The notes: a model not told the origin generated them from the letters alone. Positions 1-6,754 are shown, numbered from the stretch's first letter. The stretch: 11,099 nucleotides of DNA from Methanosarcinales archaeon (GCA_016649585.1 JAENXH010000032.1:1-11099), one strand, 5' to 3'. Program-made: numbers and translations.

Positions 1-2
1 CC

Positions 3-191
3 CATCTCAAAAAATATCGCGATGTAACTAAGCAATTAAACACTATCCATATATATTACTTGCGGTCGTTGATAGTTGCGGATAGGTTTCTTTCAGGTGG
101 AGTTTACCGCGAGAAGATGTGGACGAGCGCTGCCTATCAAAAACTACTTCTTTCAGACACTTCTCTGACTAAAAAGACAGGGTTTTATTAA
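3..191 (+). CDS. C-terminal end of an unidentified protein (5' partial)
   Basis: This frame is open from the window edge to a TAA at 189-191 and gives 62 residues. The other two forward frames hit stops within about 30 bases. I recognise no family. The fragment has mixed polar and aromatic residues, no membrane segment and no Cys motif, and it ends in a Lys/Thr-rich tail (LTKKTGFY). Only 12 nt separate its stop from the purB start, so the two are probably co-transcribed and purB would depend on a promoter further upstream, outside the window. It could be the tail of any soluble protein; the assignment as coding rests on the open frame and the tight spacing only. Confidence 0.5.
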   Translation, partial: HLKKYRDVTKQLNTIHIYYLRSLIVADRFLSGGVYREKMWTSAAYQKLLLSDTSLTKKTGFY

Positions 192-203
192 AATGGGGTC
201 ATA

Positions 204-1601
204 ATGTTAAAGCGTGCGAAAATGAAAGAAGCAATAGACTTCTCTGCGTTCTCTCCTACTGATTACCGGTATGCCGTGGATGATTTAAGGGCTTATCTCT
301 CTGATGAAGCTTACGTGCGGTATAAAGCGAAGATAGAAGCGGCTCTTGCGCAAGTGTTTGCGGCCAGAGGCTTGTTAAAGAAAGATTTTTGCGATGAGAT
401 CGTAGCAGCGGCGTCAAAAATAACAGCAGCAGAGGTGTACGAAGAGGAGCAAAAGACGAAGCACGACATCCGGGCGCTGGTTAATGTCATACAGAGGGGG
501 GTAAGCGATGAGGCGAAATCGTTCGTGCATCTTGGTGCAACTTCGTATGATGTGGTGGATACCGCAAATGCACTCAGGTATAAAGCTGCGGTGATGAACG
601 TCATTATCCCTGATATGCTCGACTTGGAGCGGACATGGATAAGTCTGGCACGACGTGAAAAGAACACTCTACAGATCGGGCGGACGCATGGGCAACATGC
701 CGAGCCTATTACCTTTGGGTTCGCACTTGCGCAGTACGTGAACCGGTGGGGTTCGCAGATACTAAAGACGAAAGAAGCAAGTGAAAACCTTGTCGGTAAA
801 TTCTCTGGTGCGGTCGGCGCGTATAATGCGACATCTTTGGTGGTTGACGACCCCGAGGAGTTTGAACGAGAGGTGCTCGCGGTGCTTAACATCAAACCCG
901 CGGCGATATCCACGCAGATAGTTCCTCCTGAACCGATGTCCGATTTCGTTCATGCTATTATCAGCAGTTTCTCGGTTTTAGCTAATTTCTGTGATGATAT
1001 GCGGCATCTTCAGAGAAGTGAGATCGGGGAAGTGATGGAACGGGTGGCAGAGGAGCAGGTAGGCTCGTCAACTATGCCGCATAAGAGAAACCCGATTGGT
1101 TTTGAAAGCGTGAAAAGCCTGTGGAAAAAGTTCATGCCACACGTCGTAACGATGCACCTCGACCAGATTTCTGAGCATCAACGCGACCTTACGAATTCGG
1201 CATCGCAGCGATACACGCAGGAGCTATTAGTAGCTTTTGATTACTGTGTGCGAAAGCTGAAGAGCATTTCAGAGCGGTTAGAAGTGGATAGAGCAAGGAT
1301 GCAGGAGAATTTTATGAGGGCAAGGGATAATATTATTGCGGAACCGTTATATATTCTGCTTTCGTATTACGGGCATCCCGATGCACACGAATACGTCAGA
1401 AGAAAGAGTGTTCAAGCGTACAAAGAGAATAAATCGTTAAAAGAGCTCATTGCAAGTGATGAAGAGATTTTGCTGTATTTAGAAAAATTCACGAGCAAGC
1501 AGCGGGAGCGGGTTTTCGATGTCGAGAAATATACGGGAATAGCGGCAGAGAAAACGGAGAAGGTTGTGCAGTATTGGGAAGAAGTTTTTAAGGATTTGTA
1601 A
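204..1601 (+). CDS. purB: adenylosuccinate lyase
   Basis: Adenylosuccinate lyase removes fumarate from SAICAR and from adenylosuccinate in purine/AMP synthesis; it is a cytosolic homotetramer of the fumarase/aspartase superfamily. At 465 residues it is full length for the family. Visible hallmarks are the TKHD segment (86-88 K-H-D), the HLGATSYDVVDTA region (109-121), the GRTHGQHAEPITFG block (159-172) with the catalytic-type His, and the fumarate lyase signature SSTMPHKRNP (288-297) on the mobile catalytic loop. The mostly helical C-terminus is complete. The start at 204 is chosen because GGGGTC lies just upstream; an ATG at 222 would also keep all domains. It lies 12 nt after the preceding partial gene and far from other purine genes. 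A T-rich tract with a weak hairpin follows it. Assignment is secure; specificity against the related argininosuccinate lyase is supported by the PurB-like motif spacing. Confidence 0.95.
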   Translation: MLKRAKMKEAIDFSAFSPTDYRYAVDDLRAYLSDEAYVRYKAKIEAALAQVFAARGLLKKDFCDEIVAAASKITAAEVYEEEQKTKHDIRALVNVIQRGVSDEAKSFVHLGATSYDVVDTANALRYKAAVMNVIIPDMLDLERTWISLARREKNTLQIGRTHGQHAEPITFGFALAQYVNRWGSQILKTKEASENLVGKFSGAVGAYNATSLVVDDPEEFEREVLAVLNIKPAAISTQIVPPEPMSDFVHAIISSFSVLANFCDDMRHLQRSEIGEVMERVAEEQVGSSTMPHKRNPIGFESVKSLWKKFMPHVVTMHLDQISEHQRDLTNSASQRYTQELLVAFDYCVRKLKSISERLEVDRARMQENFMRARDNIIAEPLYILLSYYGHPDAHEYVRRKSVQAYKENKSLKELIASDEEILLYLEKFTSKQRERVFDVEKYTGIAAEKTEKVVQYWEEVFKDL

Positions 1602-1655
1602 AGGAGGAAAAACAGACACAACGGAGCAAAGAAAATGAAAGGAAAGGAGGTGTAG
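1602..1655 (+). other. orphan ribosome-binding sites and a 6-codon mini-ORF
   Basis: Directly after the purB stop there is AGGAGG (1602-1607), and a second perfect Shine-Dalgarno-like GGAGGTG at 1646-1652. Neither is followed by an open gene: the only nearby ATG (1635) encodes MKGKEV and stops at 1655. This is best read as leftover translation-initiation sequence of a downstream gene lost from the cluster, consistent with the decayed genes that follow. Chance purine-rich sequence is the alternative. Confidence 0.3.
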
Positions 1656-1698
1656 AGCTCTTAAAATTTAGGCGCTCTGCTCTTTTATTTTTTATTTT
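1654..1698 (+). terminator. possible terminator after purB
   Basis: AGAGC at 1654-1658 can pair with GCTCT at 1674-1678 or with the adjacent copy at 1679-1683, and it is followed by a T-rich tract (1681-1698). Archaeal termination mainly needs U-rich stretches, so the T tract is the stronger part of the evidence; the 5-bp stem is weak. Confidence 0.4.
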
Positions 1699-1735
1699 GA
1701 TTATAATTGATCTTCGCCAGAGGCTTTTTAAAAAC

Positions 1736-1992
1736 ATGAACTACAAATACCTCGCAAAAGAAAACATCATACAGCGGCATAAAAAGATTATTGAAGCTAC
1801 GGGTGGTGAAAAGGGAATGCTAAAATTCAGCCGTGCAGGGATTTTGTCGCGAGGGATTATCTCAGGACATCCGTTTGTGGATGGAAACAAAAGGGCCGGA
1901 TTTGAAGCTACTGACATCTTTTAAAGAATGAATTGGATTTTGACGGCGTAATAGAATGGATACGAAGGCATGCGAAGAAGGAGGGCCGATAA
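1736..1992 (+). pseudogene. Doc/Fic-family (death-on-curing) toxin, decayed
   Basis: The reading frame from ATG 1736 carries HPFVDGNKRAGFEATD (residues 45-60 of the remnant), the HPFx[D/N]GNKR signature of Fic/Doc proteins, which modify targets such as EF-Tu by phosphorylation or AMPylation. The N-terminus (YLAKENIIQRHKKIIE.. GGEKG) matches the first Doc helix and its Gly-rich turn. Three lesions are visible. Only about 21 residues separate GGEKG from the catalytic His, where Doc homologues usually have about 45, so an internal piece is missing. The frame then hits TAA at 1922-1924, while the frame beginning at 1918 continues as LLKNELDFDGVIEWIRRHAKK to a stop at 1990-1992. That tail itself joins two normally separated segments, suggesting a second deletion. 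No intact partner antitoxin is present. A TTG at 1697 could extend the N-terminus but adds nothing Doc-like. Almost certainly non-functional. Confidence 0.8.
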
Positions 1993-1993
1993 A

Positions 1994-2103
1994 ATGCACG
2001 AGAAAAAGGAAGCGGAATCAAAGGAGATTGAAGAAATTGAAAAATAATGGATGTGAGCATGGAAAAGAATAAAGAACTGCTTAAAAAGCTCGCTGAGATG
2101 TAG
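1994..2103 (+). pseudogene. two overlapping short ORF scraps, Glu/Lys-rich
   Basis: ATG 1994 gives 17 charged residues (MHEKKEAESK.. IEEIEK) ending at TAA 2045-2047. The next ATG overlaps that stop by one base (2047) and gives 18 residues ending KNKELLKKLAEM, stopping at 2101-2103. Both are helix-forming and Lys/Glu rich and could be one frame broken by an indel, for example a former antitoxin or neighbour of the Doc gene. No family can be named, and they may not be expressed. Confidence 0.25.
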
Positions 2104-2151
2104 AAAGCAAAAATGCTTTGCGAGCGGGGATGCACCCGATTTTATCGGGTG
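2104..2151. other. two adjacent short hairpins
   Basis: AAAGCA (2104-2109) pairs with TGCTTT (2114-2119) across a 4-base loop. CACCCGAT (2133-2140) is a perfect inverted match to ATCGGGTG (2144-2151) with a 3-base loop. They lie immediately after the short ORF scraps. They could be a terminator remnant, part of a structured RNA or the end of a vanished mobile element; there is no poly-T run after the second stem. Confidence 0.35.
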
Positions 2152-2218
2152 TGGCGTGGTTGGACTTTAAAGCGGAAGGAGTTAAATAATTACAGAAAGA
2201 GAAAAACTAAGAGGGAAT

Positions 2219-2304
2219 ATGAAAAGAAAAACCATAGCTGGGTTAATAGCTATGTAGCAAAAGTCGTCTTTGTGAATTGTATATCTGAATACCCACTACC
2301 ATAA
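2219..2304 (+). pseudogene. broken lipoprotein/signal-peptide N-terminus
   Basis: GAGGGA (2211-2216) precedes ATG 2219, which encodes MKRKTIAGLIAM and then stops at 2255-2257. In the neighbouring frame the sequence goes straight on as VAKVVFVNCISEYPLP to a stop at 2302-2304. Joined, the two pieces read like a Lys-rich n-region, a hydrophobic core and a lipobox-like cysteine (VNC), as in archaeal secreted lipoproteins. One frameshift plus loss of the mature protein would explain it. A 7-bp inverted repeat (2233-2239 / 2248-2254) overlaps it. This is an inference from a short stretch. Confidence 0.4.
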
Positions 2305-2371
2305 GGAGAAAATGAGTAATAAAAACACAGCAATCGATAGGATCAGGTTTTTTTATTGCATGGTTATAATA
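2258..2371. other. non-coding spacer with T-run
   Basis: No supported gene. The run TTTTTTT near 2348-2354, on the + strand, could end any transcript arriving from the degraded region. The stretch 1602-2371 as a whole holds no intact gene. Confidence 0.4.
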
Positions 2372-3487
2372 TCACTTAAACCTCAGCAATCCGCCCACAC
2401 CGCCAAGTTCATCTAATCCGAGATTATCCTCCACAAACTCGATTTTTGTGTCCGTTCTTTCGGCAAACTCAATGATCTCTTCGATAACGTCAACTCCTGA
2501 CGTTCTGCTGCCGCAGTACGGACATCTGTCCTTTACGCCTGAATCGACCGCCTGACATTTCTCACAAATCCATCCCCTTATTTTATAACCTTTACTTACC
2601 AACAGCAACTCCATCTGACCATTTATCACCGCATCCATTGTTTCTTTTAAGCCATGAACGGCAAGACCGTTTCTCAGTATTTCATCCCTCAATCTGCTCA
2701 CGTTTCTCTCGCTTGTTTCTTTTTCATCCTCTAAAACGATTCCCTCAGCCTTTGAAACAAGCCTATCTTCAGCCTCGTCAAAATCCATGTCAATTATATC
2801 TACAATCTTAGACTTGATGGCGGATGGCAGAATATTTTTGAACATTATTTTCGCATTACCCGAACCTGCAATAATAATTTTTACTACGTCATCATTCGAA
2901 AATACTTTTTCCACGTCCTCTGCGACATCCTTGAGGAAATGATTGATCGCACCCTTTCTTAGTCGCTGAAAGCGCGCTTGTGACATTCCACCTTTTTTAT
3001 GCTTGTTTATAATATCTTTTGCTTTTTTCTTCTTATACTCCACTTTGCCTGATGAAACGACATATATTTTTGCTCTCTGGCTGTCCAGAAGAACAAGACC
3101 GAATGCTTCATATTCATCAACCAGTCTTGCAAGAGGTCTGATATACGGCGACGTATCCACAACCAGCAGGTTTTCAACGGGCATTGCTAATTTGTATGCT
3201 CTAAAAAAGTTGTGAATATTTGATGCAAACATAGCAACTCCTTTCTGCCCTTTTTCTCTGCCGCCTTTATTCAAATATTCCTCCATCATTTGCATCGTAT
3301 TCTCAAAATTATCTGACAATTCCTTATCTTCTTTCAGTACGGATTTGCAGGTGGTTTTTCTTCTTCCAACGAATTTGTTGTCCTGGCTATCCATATCCAG
3401 ATAAAGGCTGATAAACGAATCCCTGTTTTCGGAATCATAAACCTCTGAGAGTTCCTTGATGTCTGCGTTTTTTAGGTTTGTGAGCAT
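2372..3487 (-). CDS. eRF1/aRF1-superfamily protein with GGM in place of GGQ
   Basis: The protein has 371 residues, against about 410-420 for canonical archaeal release factor aRF1, which hydrolyses peptidyl-tRNA at stop codons. Family features are an N-terminal SFISLYLDM strand (24-32), a middle region with YIRPLARLVDEYEAFGLVLLD (115-135), a loop GGMSQARFQRLR (166-177) at the place of the catalytic GGQSxxRFxRLR, and a domain-3 zinc ribbon (C308, C311, C322, C325) ending ELGGVGGLLRFK. Two things differ from aRF1: no NIKS or YxCxxxF stop-codon-reading motif is visible in the N-terminal domain, and the catalytic Gln position is Met, with Gln170 two residues later. It is therefore more likely a divergent baeRF/Vms1-like member acting on stalled ribosomes or tRNA than the housekeeping factor. 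It has its own TATA-type promoter with the ATG near the expected transcription start. Family confident; function open. Confidence 0.8.
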   Translation of the reverse strand: MLTNLKNADIKELSEVYDSENRDSFISLYLDMDSQDNKFVGRRKTTCKSVLKEDKELSDNFENTMQMMEEYLNKGGREKGQKGVAMFASNIHNFFRAYKLAMPVENLLVVDTSPYIRPLARLVDEYEAFGLVLLDSQRAKIYVVSSGKVEYKKKKAKDIINKHKKGGMSQARFQRLRKGAINHFLKDVAEDVEKVFSNDDVVKIIIAGSGNAKIMFKNILPSAIKSKIVDIIDMDFDEAEDRLVSKAEGIVLEDEKETSERNVSRLRDEILRNGLAVHGLKETMDAVINGQMELLLVSKGYKIRGWICEKCQAVDSGVKDRCPYCGSRTSGVDVIEEIIEFAERTDTKIEFVEDNLGLDELGGVGGLLRFK

Positions 3488-3510
3488 AGTTTAATAAGAG
3501 GCTTTTGAGT

Positions 3511-3520
3511 ATTTATTATT
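3511..3520 (-). promoter_or_regulatory. TATA box for the eRF1-like gene
   Basis: Read on the minus strand this is AATAATAAAT, centred about 28 nt before the start codon at 3487. With archaeal TATA-to-start spacing of roughly 22-27, transcription would begin at or next to the ATG, so the mRNA is probably leaderless; no Shine-Dalgarno is seen. Confidence 0.45.
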
Positions 3521-3591
3521 AACCTTCTAAGGAATGTTAAAGATGAATAACGTTTATCTATCTTGAAAAACATGCTAAAAACACAGGAAGA

Positions 3592-3622
3592 CTCGTCCTT
3601 CATTCAGGGCGGGGTTTGTGAC
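3592..3622 (+). other. IS200/IS605-like right-end hairpin (solo remnant)
   Basis: CTCGTCC (3592-3598) pairs with GGGCGGG (3607-3613), including two G-T wobbles, across an 8-base loop, followed by GTTTGTGAC. The composition and layout (GGAAG, C/T-rich arm, loop ending in TTCA, G-rich arm, then a GTGAC-type end) recall the right-end hairpin of TnpB-carrying IS200/IS605 elements, which is also the 3' end of the guide RNA. No transposase or tnpB is present nearby, so it would be a solo remnant or a chance look-alike. Confidence 0.3.
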
Positions 3623-3664
3623 TTTTAGGGTAAACTATTTATGCTACGTGTTGCGTAATCAGAC

Positions 3665-3940
3665 CTAAACCATCCTCCCCGGAAGATAAAAGAAAATAAC
3701 CGCAATTGCCATCAATACGATCGCTAAGATCATTACTATTTTCAACGCGCCAACGTCAGTGCCAAATATGATAGGTATAGGTCCAATCATAACGATGCCT
3801 CCACCCCGCACGCCTGCTTCTGGCTTTTCTACGCCCTCGCCCCCTGCCTTCCAGGACTGATACGCCATGCTGAATACCCCTGCGAGGATGACCAGCATTC
3901 CTATGAGCACAATCAAGAATCCTACGGTAATTAGTTTCAT
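3665..3940 (-). CDS. TIGR00304/DUF131 family small membrane protein
   Basis: This 91-residue protein has two hydrophobic segments, about residues 4-26 and 66-88, joined by a polar loop. The loop carries GGGIVMIGPIPIIFGTD (46-62), the recognisable conserved core of the archaeal TIGR00304/DUF131 family. Family members are small, found widely in euryarchaea, and have no established function. Location is inferred to be the cytoplasmic membrane. It is divergently arranged with the SIS-domain gene, sharing the 72-bp spacer 3941-4012. A TATA-like stretch on its strand is about 24 nt before the ATG, which suggests a leaderless message. Length and motif agree with the family; nothing looks truncated. 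Confidence 0.85.
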   Translation of the reverse strand: MKLITVGFLIVLIGMLVILAGVFSMAYQSWKAGGEGVEKPEAGVRGGGIVMIGPIPIIFGTDVGALKIVMILAIVLMAIAVIFFYLPGRMV

Positions 3941-3958
3941 CGGCTTTTATTTAGCTTC

Positions 3959-3972
3959 TTATTATATCTTTT
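3959..3972. promoter_or_regulatory. shared AT-rich (TATA) element between divergent genes
   Basis: The sequence TTATTATATCTTTT is TATA-like on both strands. On the minus strand it sits about 24 nt before the DUF131 start at 3940. On the plus strand it is about 50 nt before the SIS gene start at 4013, leaving an approximately 20-25 nt leader that contains the Shine-Dalgarno GGAGG (4003-4007, 5 nt before the ATG). So one gene would be leaderless and the other would use an RBS. Confidence 0.4.
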
Positions 3973-4012
3973 GTCATCACGCTTGTTATTTTAATTAAAA
4001 GCGGAGGTTTTA

Positions 4013-5128
4013 ATGAGTATGGAAATCTGTGAATGCTTTCCGTATATAAATGAGACGGCGGAGAATGTGCAGAGTATCAGCGAAGAAAAAATCAGAAAAC
4101 TCCTTGAAAATTTGAGGGAAGCGGAGTGTCTAATTCTCGTAGCAGAGGGGCGGTCTAAAGCCGCTCTTCACATCGGAATAGGGCAGTTAAAAAAAGAAGT
4201 AAAATTAGTAGAAGACATCGATTTCCCGGGGCGGAACTTACTGGACGCAGTACCGGTACTCAAGAAGCAATACAAGAAAATTGCCTTAGTTATCAATTCG
4301 AGCAGCGGAAAAACCACCACACCAAAAGAAACCGCAAAAGACCTGGCTGATTATATCCACAAGAGAGACGGTAATAAGCAGTTTTCCATAGATGTTGTCA
4401 CTTCTAAACCCAGGTCTTCGATAGGAAGAATCGGTAAAAAATATGGGTCGATGCTAACACTAAGCGGTCCTAAAAGTAAAGCCAAAACTATGGATTGGGT
4501 TCTCAAAAAAGGAATAATGAATGACGTCTATGAGCTGGGGAGTATGGTGTTATTCCAAAAGATCAAAGAAGCTCTGAATGAAGGCAGGGATCATTTGTGG
4601 GTAATAGAAGAGATAAACAAAGAGATGGAAGAGGTGGGAAGAACGATTGATCGGTACGTTGATTCAGCGGTCTACCAGAGCGCAGTAGAAAAAATGAGCA
4701 GTCGAGGCCATGCTACACTTGGGGGACGGGGCCCAGGAAAGAATGTAGCGGAGATGACGATAATCAGGTTGCAGCATGTGAAAAGAGCGATGGGTGACCA
4801 AGCCTATTTATCGGGGGAATTAGCGCCCAGGCCACGACATGGAGACTGTCTTTTACTGGTGTCCTGGAGTGGTGAAAACAAGCCTCTTTTTGCGTGGCAA
4901 AAAGAATATGAGGCCTCGGGGGCTGATACTTTTTCGATCGTGGGAAATCACTCAACCCTTTCTGAAGCAACTGATAGCATCATCATGGAAAGCCCCGCCA
5001 ACCAATTTTATCTCAGAGCGGCTTTTCTTCTCAGTCCACTGCCACTATTGCTGGTAGCGAAGTTGAAAAAGAATGGCTTTGGACTTCCGCCCGAGATCAT
5101 GGATTGGTATCACAGCTCGACCGAATAA
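4013..5128 (+). CDS. tandem SIS-domain protein
   Basis: The 371 residues contain two copies of a phosphosugar-binding SIS fold. The first (about 38-175) has LILVAEGRSKAALHIG and the ligand-loop type motif NSSSGKTTTPKE (95-106). The second (about 228-350) has GRGPGKNVAEM and the loop VSWSGENKP (283-291), with ASGADTFSIVGN (301-312) as the following strand. SIS domains bind or isomerise phosphorylated sugars; the second half resembles 6-phospho-3-hexuloisomerase (HxlB) in layout (GRGPGKN.. , DCLLLVSWSGEN..), but I cannot assign an activity. A strong RBS (GGAGG, 5 nt spacing) supports the start at 4013; a second ATG follows at 4019. It converges on the FAD dehydrogenase gene with a 16-nt gap and no obvious terminator between them. 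It could instead be a sugar-sensing or ligand-binding protein without catalysis. Confidence 0.75.
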   Translation: MSMEICECFPYINETAENVQSISEEKIRKLLENLREAECLILVAEGRSKAALHIGIGQLKKEVKLVEDIDFPGRNLLDAVPVLKKQYKKIALVINSSSGKTTTPKETAKDLADYIHKRDGNKQFSIDVVTSKPRSSIGRIGKKYGSMLTLSGPKSKAKTMDWVLKKGIMNDVYELGSMVLFQKIKEALNEGRDHLWVIEEINKEMEEVGRTIDRYVDSAVYQSAVEKMSSRGHATLGGRGPGKNVAEMTIIRLQHVKRAMGDQAYLSGELAPRPRHGDCLLLVSWSGENKPLFAWQKEYEASGADTFSIVGNHSTLSEATDSIIMESPANQFYLRAAFLLSPLPLLLVAKLKKNGFGLPPEIMDWYHSSTE

Positions 5129-5144
5129 GGCATACGCACACAAT

Positions 5145-6569
5145 TCATCCGCACGTATTTATCACGCCCCTCGCCGCGAGTATGCCCGTAGCTGCTGCAT
5201 TAACAATATCCCGGGATAATCCAGTACCGTCACCAGCGGCAAAAAGATGCTTCACCGTTGTCTGCATATTTCTATTTACCTTTATCCGCATTGCATAGAA
5301 CTTTATCTCCGGCGCATAGAGCAACGTTGAATCCGAAGCAACACCAGGAATAATCTCATTCAGTTTCTCTAACCCTTCTATAATGTCCATCGTGATCCGA
5401 TGCGGCAGTGCCATAGAGATATCACCAGGCGTAACATCAGATAGCGTATTTCGCACTAAATTACGCTCTATCCGCTCCCATGTTGACCTTCGCCCCCGCC
5501 TCAGATCACCCATTCGCTGCACTATCGGCTTTCCTCCACCTATTGTGGTCGCCAACTTGGCTATTGACCGGCCATATTTAGTGGTATTTTCAACCGGTTT
5601 TGTCAGCCCCACACGCACGAGGAACGCGAAATTAGTGTTCTCTGACTTTTTCGTCTTCAGTGAATGCCCATTTACACCTATGAAATCAGTATAATCTTCC
5701 TTAACGACAAAACCGCGCTCATTGGTACAGAATGTCCTTGTAAAATCGTCATAGCGCTTTGTTCGTATATGAAACTTCGGGTCGCGGTTTATCTTTGTCA
5801 CAGGATTCATGGTTATCGCTGGCACCTCTACCCGCACGCCAACGTCTATATCTTCATGTTCCGCTTTTATTCCATGCTTTTTTATTAGACCCTCGACCCA
5901 TGTTGCACCTATTCTTCCCGGCGCTAATAGGATGCACCCGCTTTTTATTGTATCACCAGTATCCGTTATCACGCCCCGGCATGCCTTTATTCCTTTCTTC
6001 CCCTCTTTTTCCTCTTCTATAAGGAGGTCAACAACACTCGTATTGAGCATAAATTCAATGCCATGCTCCACCAAATCCTCCTTAAACGATTTTATCACTG
6101 CTTTTGTTTTATCAGACCCGATGTGTCTTTGATTTATTTCTATGAAACTTCCACCAACCGAAGCTGCACGCCTCTTCAAATTTTCTATATCCTCTTCTGA
6201 ACCATTATACAGCTCGTCAGGCATGCCATGCTCAAGAAACACGCTGTCCACTTCCTTCACGAGCTGCCCTGCTGTTTCGTGGTCGCAGAATTCGGTAAGG
6301 TCTCCGCCTACATCAGGTCTGAGATTGAGCGTGCCATCGGAAAATGTCCCGGCACCGCCCACGCCACACATTATATTGCATTCTTTACAGTGGTTACAAT
6401 AACCAACCTCTTCTACATAGCAATGTCTCTCCTCTACGTCCTTGCCCTTCTCTATCACCAAAACTCTCTTCTTCTGACCTTCGCGTCCTGCCGATTTTAA
6501 TTCATTCGCAGCAAATAAGCCCGCAGGGCCTGCTCCCACTATAATGACATCGTAATAATTCTTTTTCAT
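5145..6569 (-). CDS. FAD-dependent dehydrogenase (COG2509-like)
   Basis: This 474-residue flavoprotein begins with a dinucleotide-binding fold: DVIIVGAGPAGLFAANEL (7-24, GxGxxG), then VLVIEKGKD (37-44) for the ribose contact. Next is a cysteine cluster, C50, C58, C61, C64 and C68, running into CGVGGAGTFSDGTLN (68-82), a feature of the COG2509 family of uncharacterised FAD-dependent dehydrogenases. The C-terminal FAD motif HLFAAGDGTGLSRDIVNAAATG is intact. Substrate and partner are unknown; the Cys cluster could bind a metal or Fe-S centre, but that is inference. The ATG lies 16 nt downstream of the tRNA-Lys 3' end on the same strand, with no separate TATA box visible in that gap, so it is likely made from the tRNA transcript. 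A weak GGAAAG precedes the ATG. It is complete and not truncated. Confidence 0.85.
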   Translation of the reverse strand: MKKNYYDVIIVGAGPAGLFAANELKSAGREGQKKRVLVIEKGKDVEERHCYVEEVGYCNHCKECNIMCGVGGAGTFSDGTLNLRPDVGGDLTEFCDHETAGQLVKEVDSVFLEHGMPDELYNGSEEDIENLKRRAASVGGSFIEINQRHIGSDKTKAVIKSFKEDLVEHGIEFMLNTSVVDLLIEEEKEGKKGIKACRGVITDTGDTIKSGCILLAPGRIGATWVEGLIKKHGIKAEHEDIDVGVRVEVPAITMNPVTKINRDPKFHIRTKRYDDFTRTFCTNERGFVVKEDYTDFIGVNGHSLKTKKSENTNFAFLVRVGLTKPVENTTKYGRSIAKLATTIGGGKPIVQRMGDLRRGRRSTWERIERNLVRNTLSDVTPGDISMALPHRITMDIIEGLEKLNEIIPGVASDSTLLYAPEIKFYAMRIKVNRNMQTTVKHLFAAGDGTGLSRDIVNAAATGILAARGVINTCG

Positions 6570-6585
6570 CTTTCCGCTATATCAA

Positions 6586-6659
6586 CGAGCCGGGAGGGAT
6601 TTGAACCCCCGACGGACAGGTTAAGAGCCTGCTGCTCTACCTTTCTGAGCTACCGGCCC
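6586..6659 (-). tRNA. tRNA-Lys (CUU anticodon)
   Basis: A 74-nt cloverleaf read on the minus strand. Acceptor GGGCCGG pairs with CCGGCUC (one G-U) and the discriminator is G. The D-arm is GCUC/GAGC. The anticodon stem GCAGG/CCUGU encloses the loop CUCUUAA, giving anticodon CUU (Lys, codon AAG). The T-arm GGGGG/CCCUC encloses UUCAAAU. CCA is not encoded; TTG follows the discriminator. The gene sits between endonuclease Q (95 nt upstream) and the FAD dehydrogenase (16 nt downstream), all on one strand. No intron is seen. Confidence 0.95.
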
Positions 6660-6685
6660 AACATTACTTTACGCACAGCGGTACT

Positions 6686-6694
6686 TAAAATTTA
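6686..6694 (-). promoter_or_regulatory. TATA box for tRNA-Lys
   Basis: Minus-strand TAAATTTTA is centred about 31 nt before the tRNA 5' end at 6659. This would give a leader of a few bases, removed by RNase P. It probably also drives the FAD dehydrogenase gene. Pyrimidine-rich sequence between the endoQ stop (6755) and this box may end the upstream transcript. Confidence 0.5.
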
Positions 6695-6754
6695 GTGCAT
6701 ATAATGTTATTGTATCTTTATTTAGCGAACAGTAAAGAAGAGGAATAAGAGCAA

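Noticed and set aside
311..913. 200-codon open frame on the minus strand
   Set aside because: It lies entirely inside purB, which has clear family motifs; the antisense translation is Ser/Thr/Ala rich with no recognisable domain.
204..1601. Argininosuccinate lyase or fumarase instead of purB
   Set aside because: The shared signature alone would allow it, but the TKHD, HLGATSYDVVDTA and GRTHGQHAEPITFG blocks follow the adenylosuccinate lyase pattern.
2113..2304. 63-codon frame on the plus strand
   Set aside because: It runs through two hairpins and only its last part joins a plausible lipoprotein-like leader; composition is Arg/Lys/Trp-heavy with no family resemblance.
5383..6544. Several plus-strand open frames (up to 107 codons)
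   Set aside because: All are antisense to the FAD dehydrogenase, overlap one another in different frames and show no motifs.
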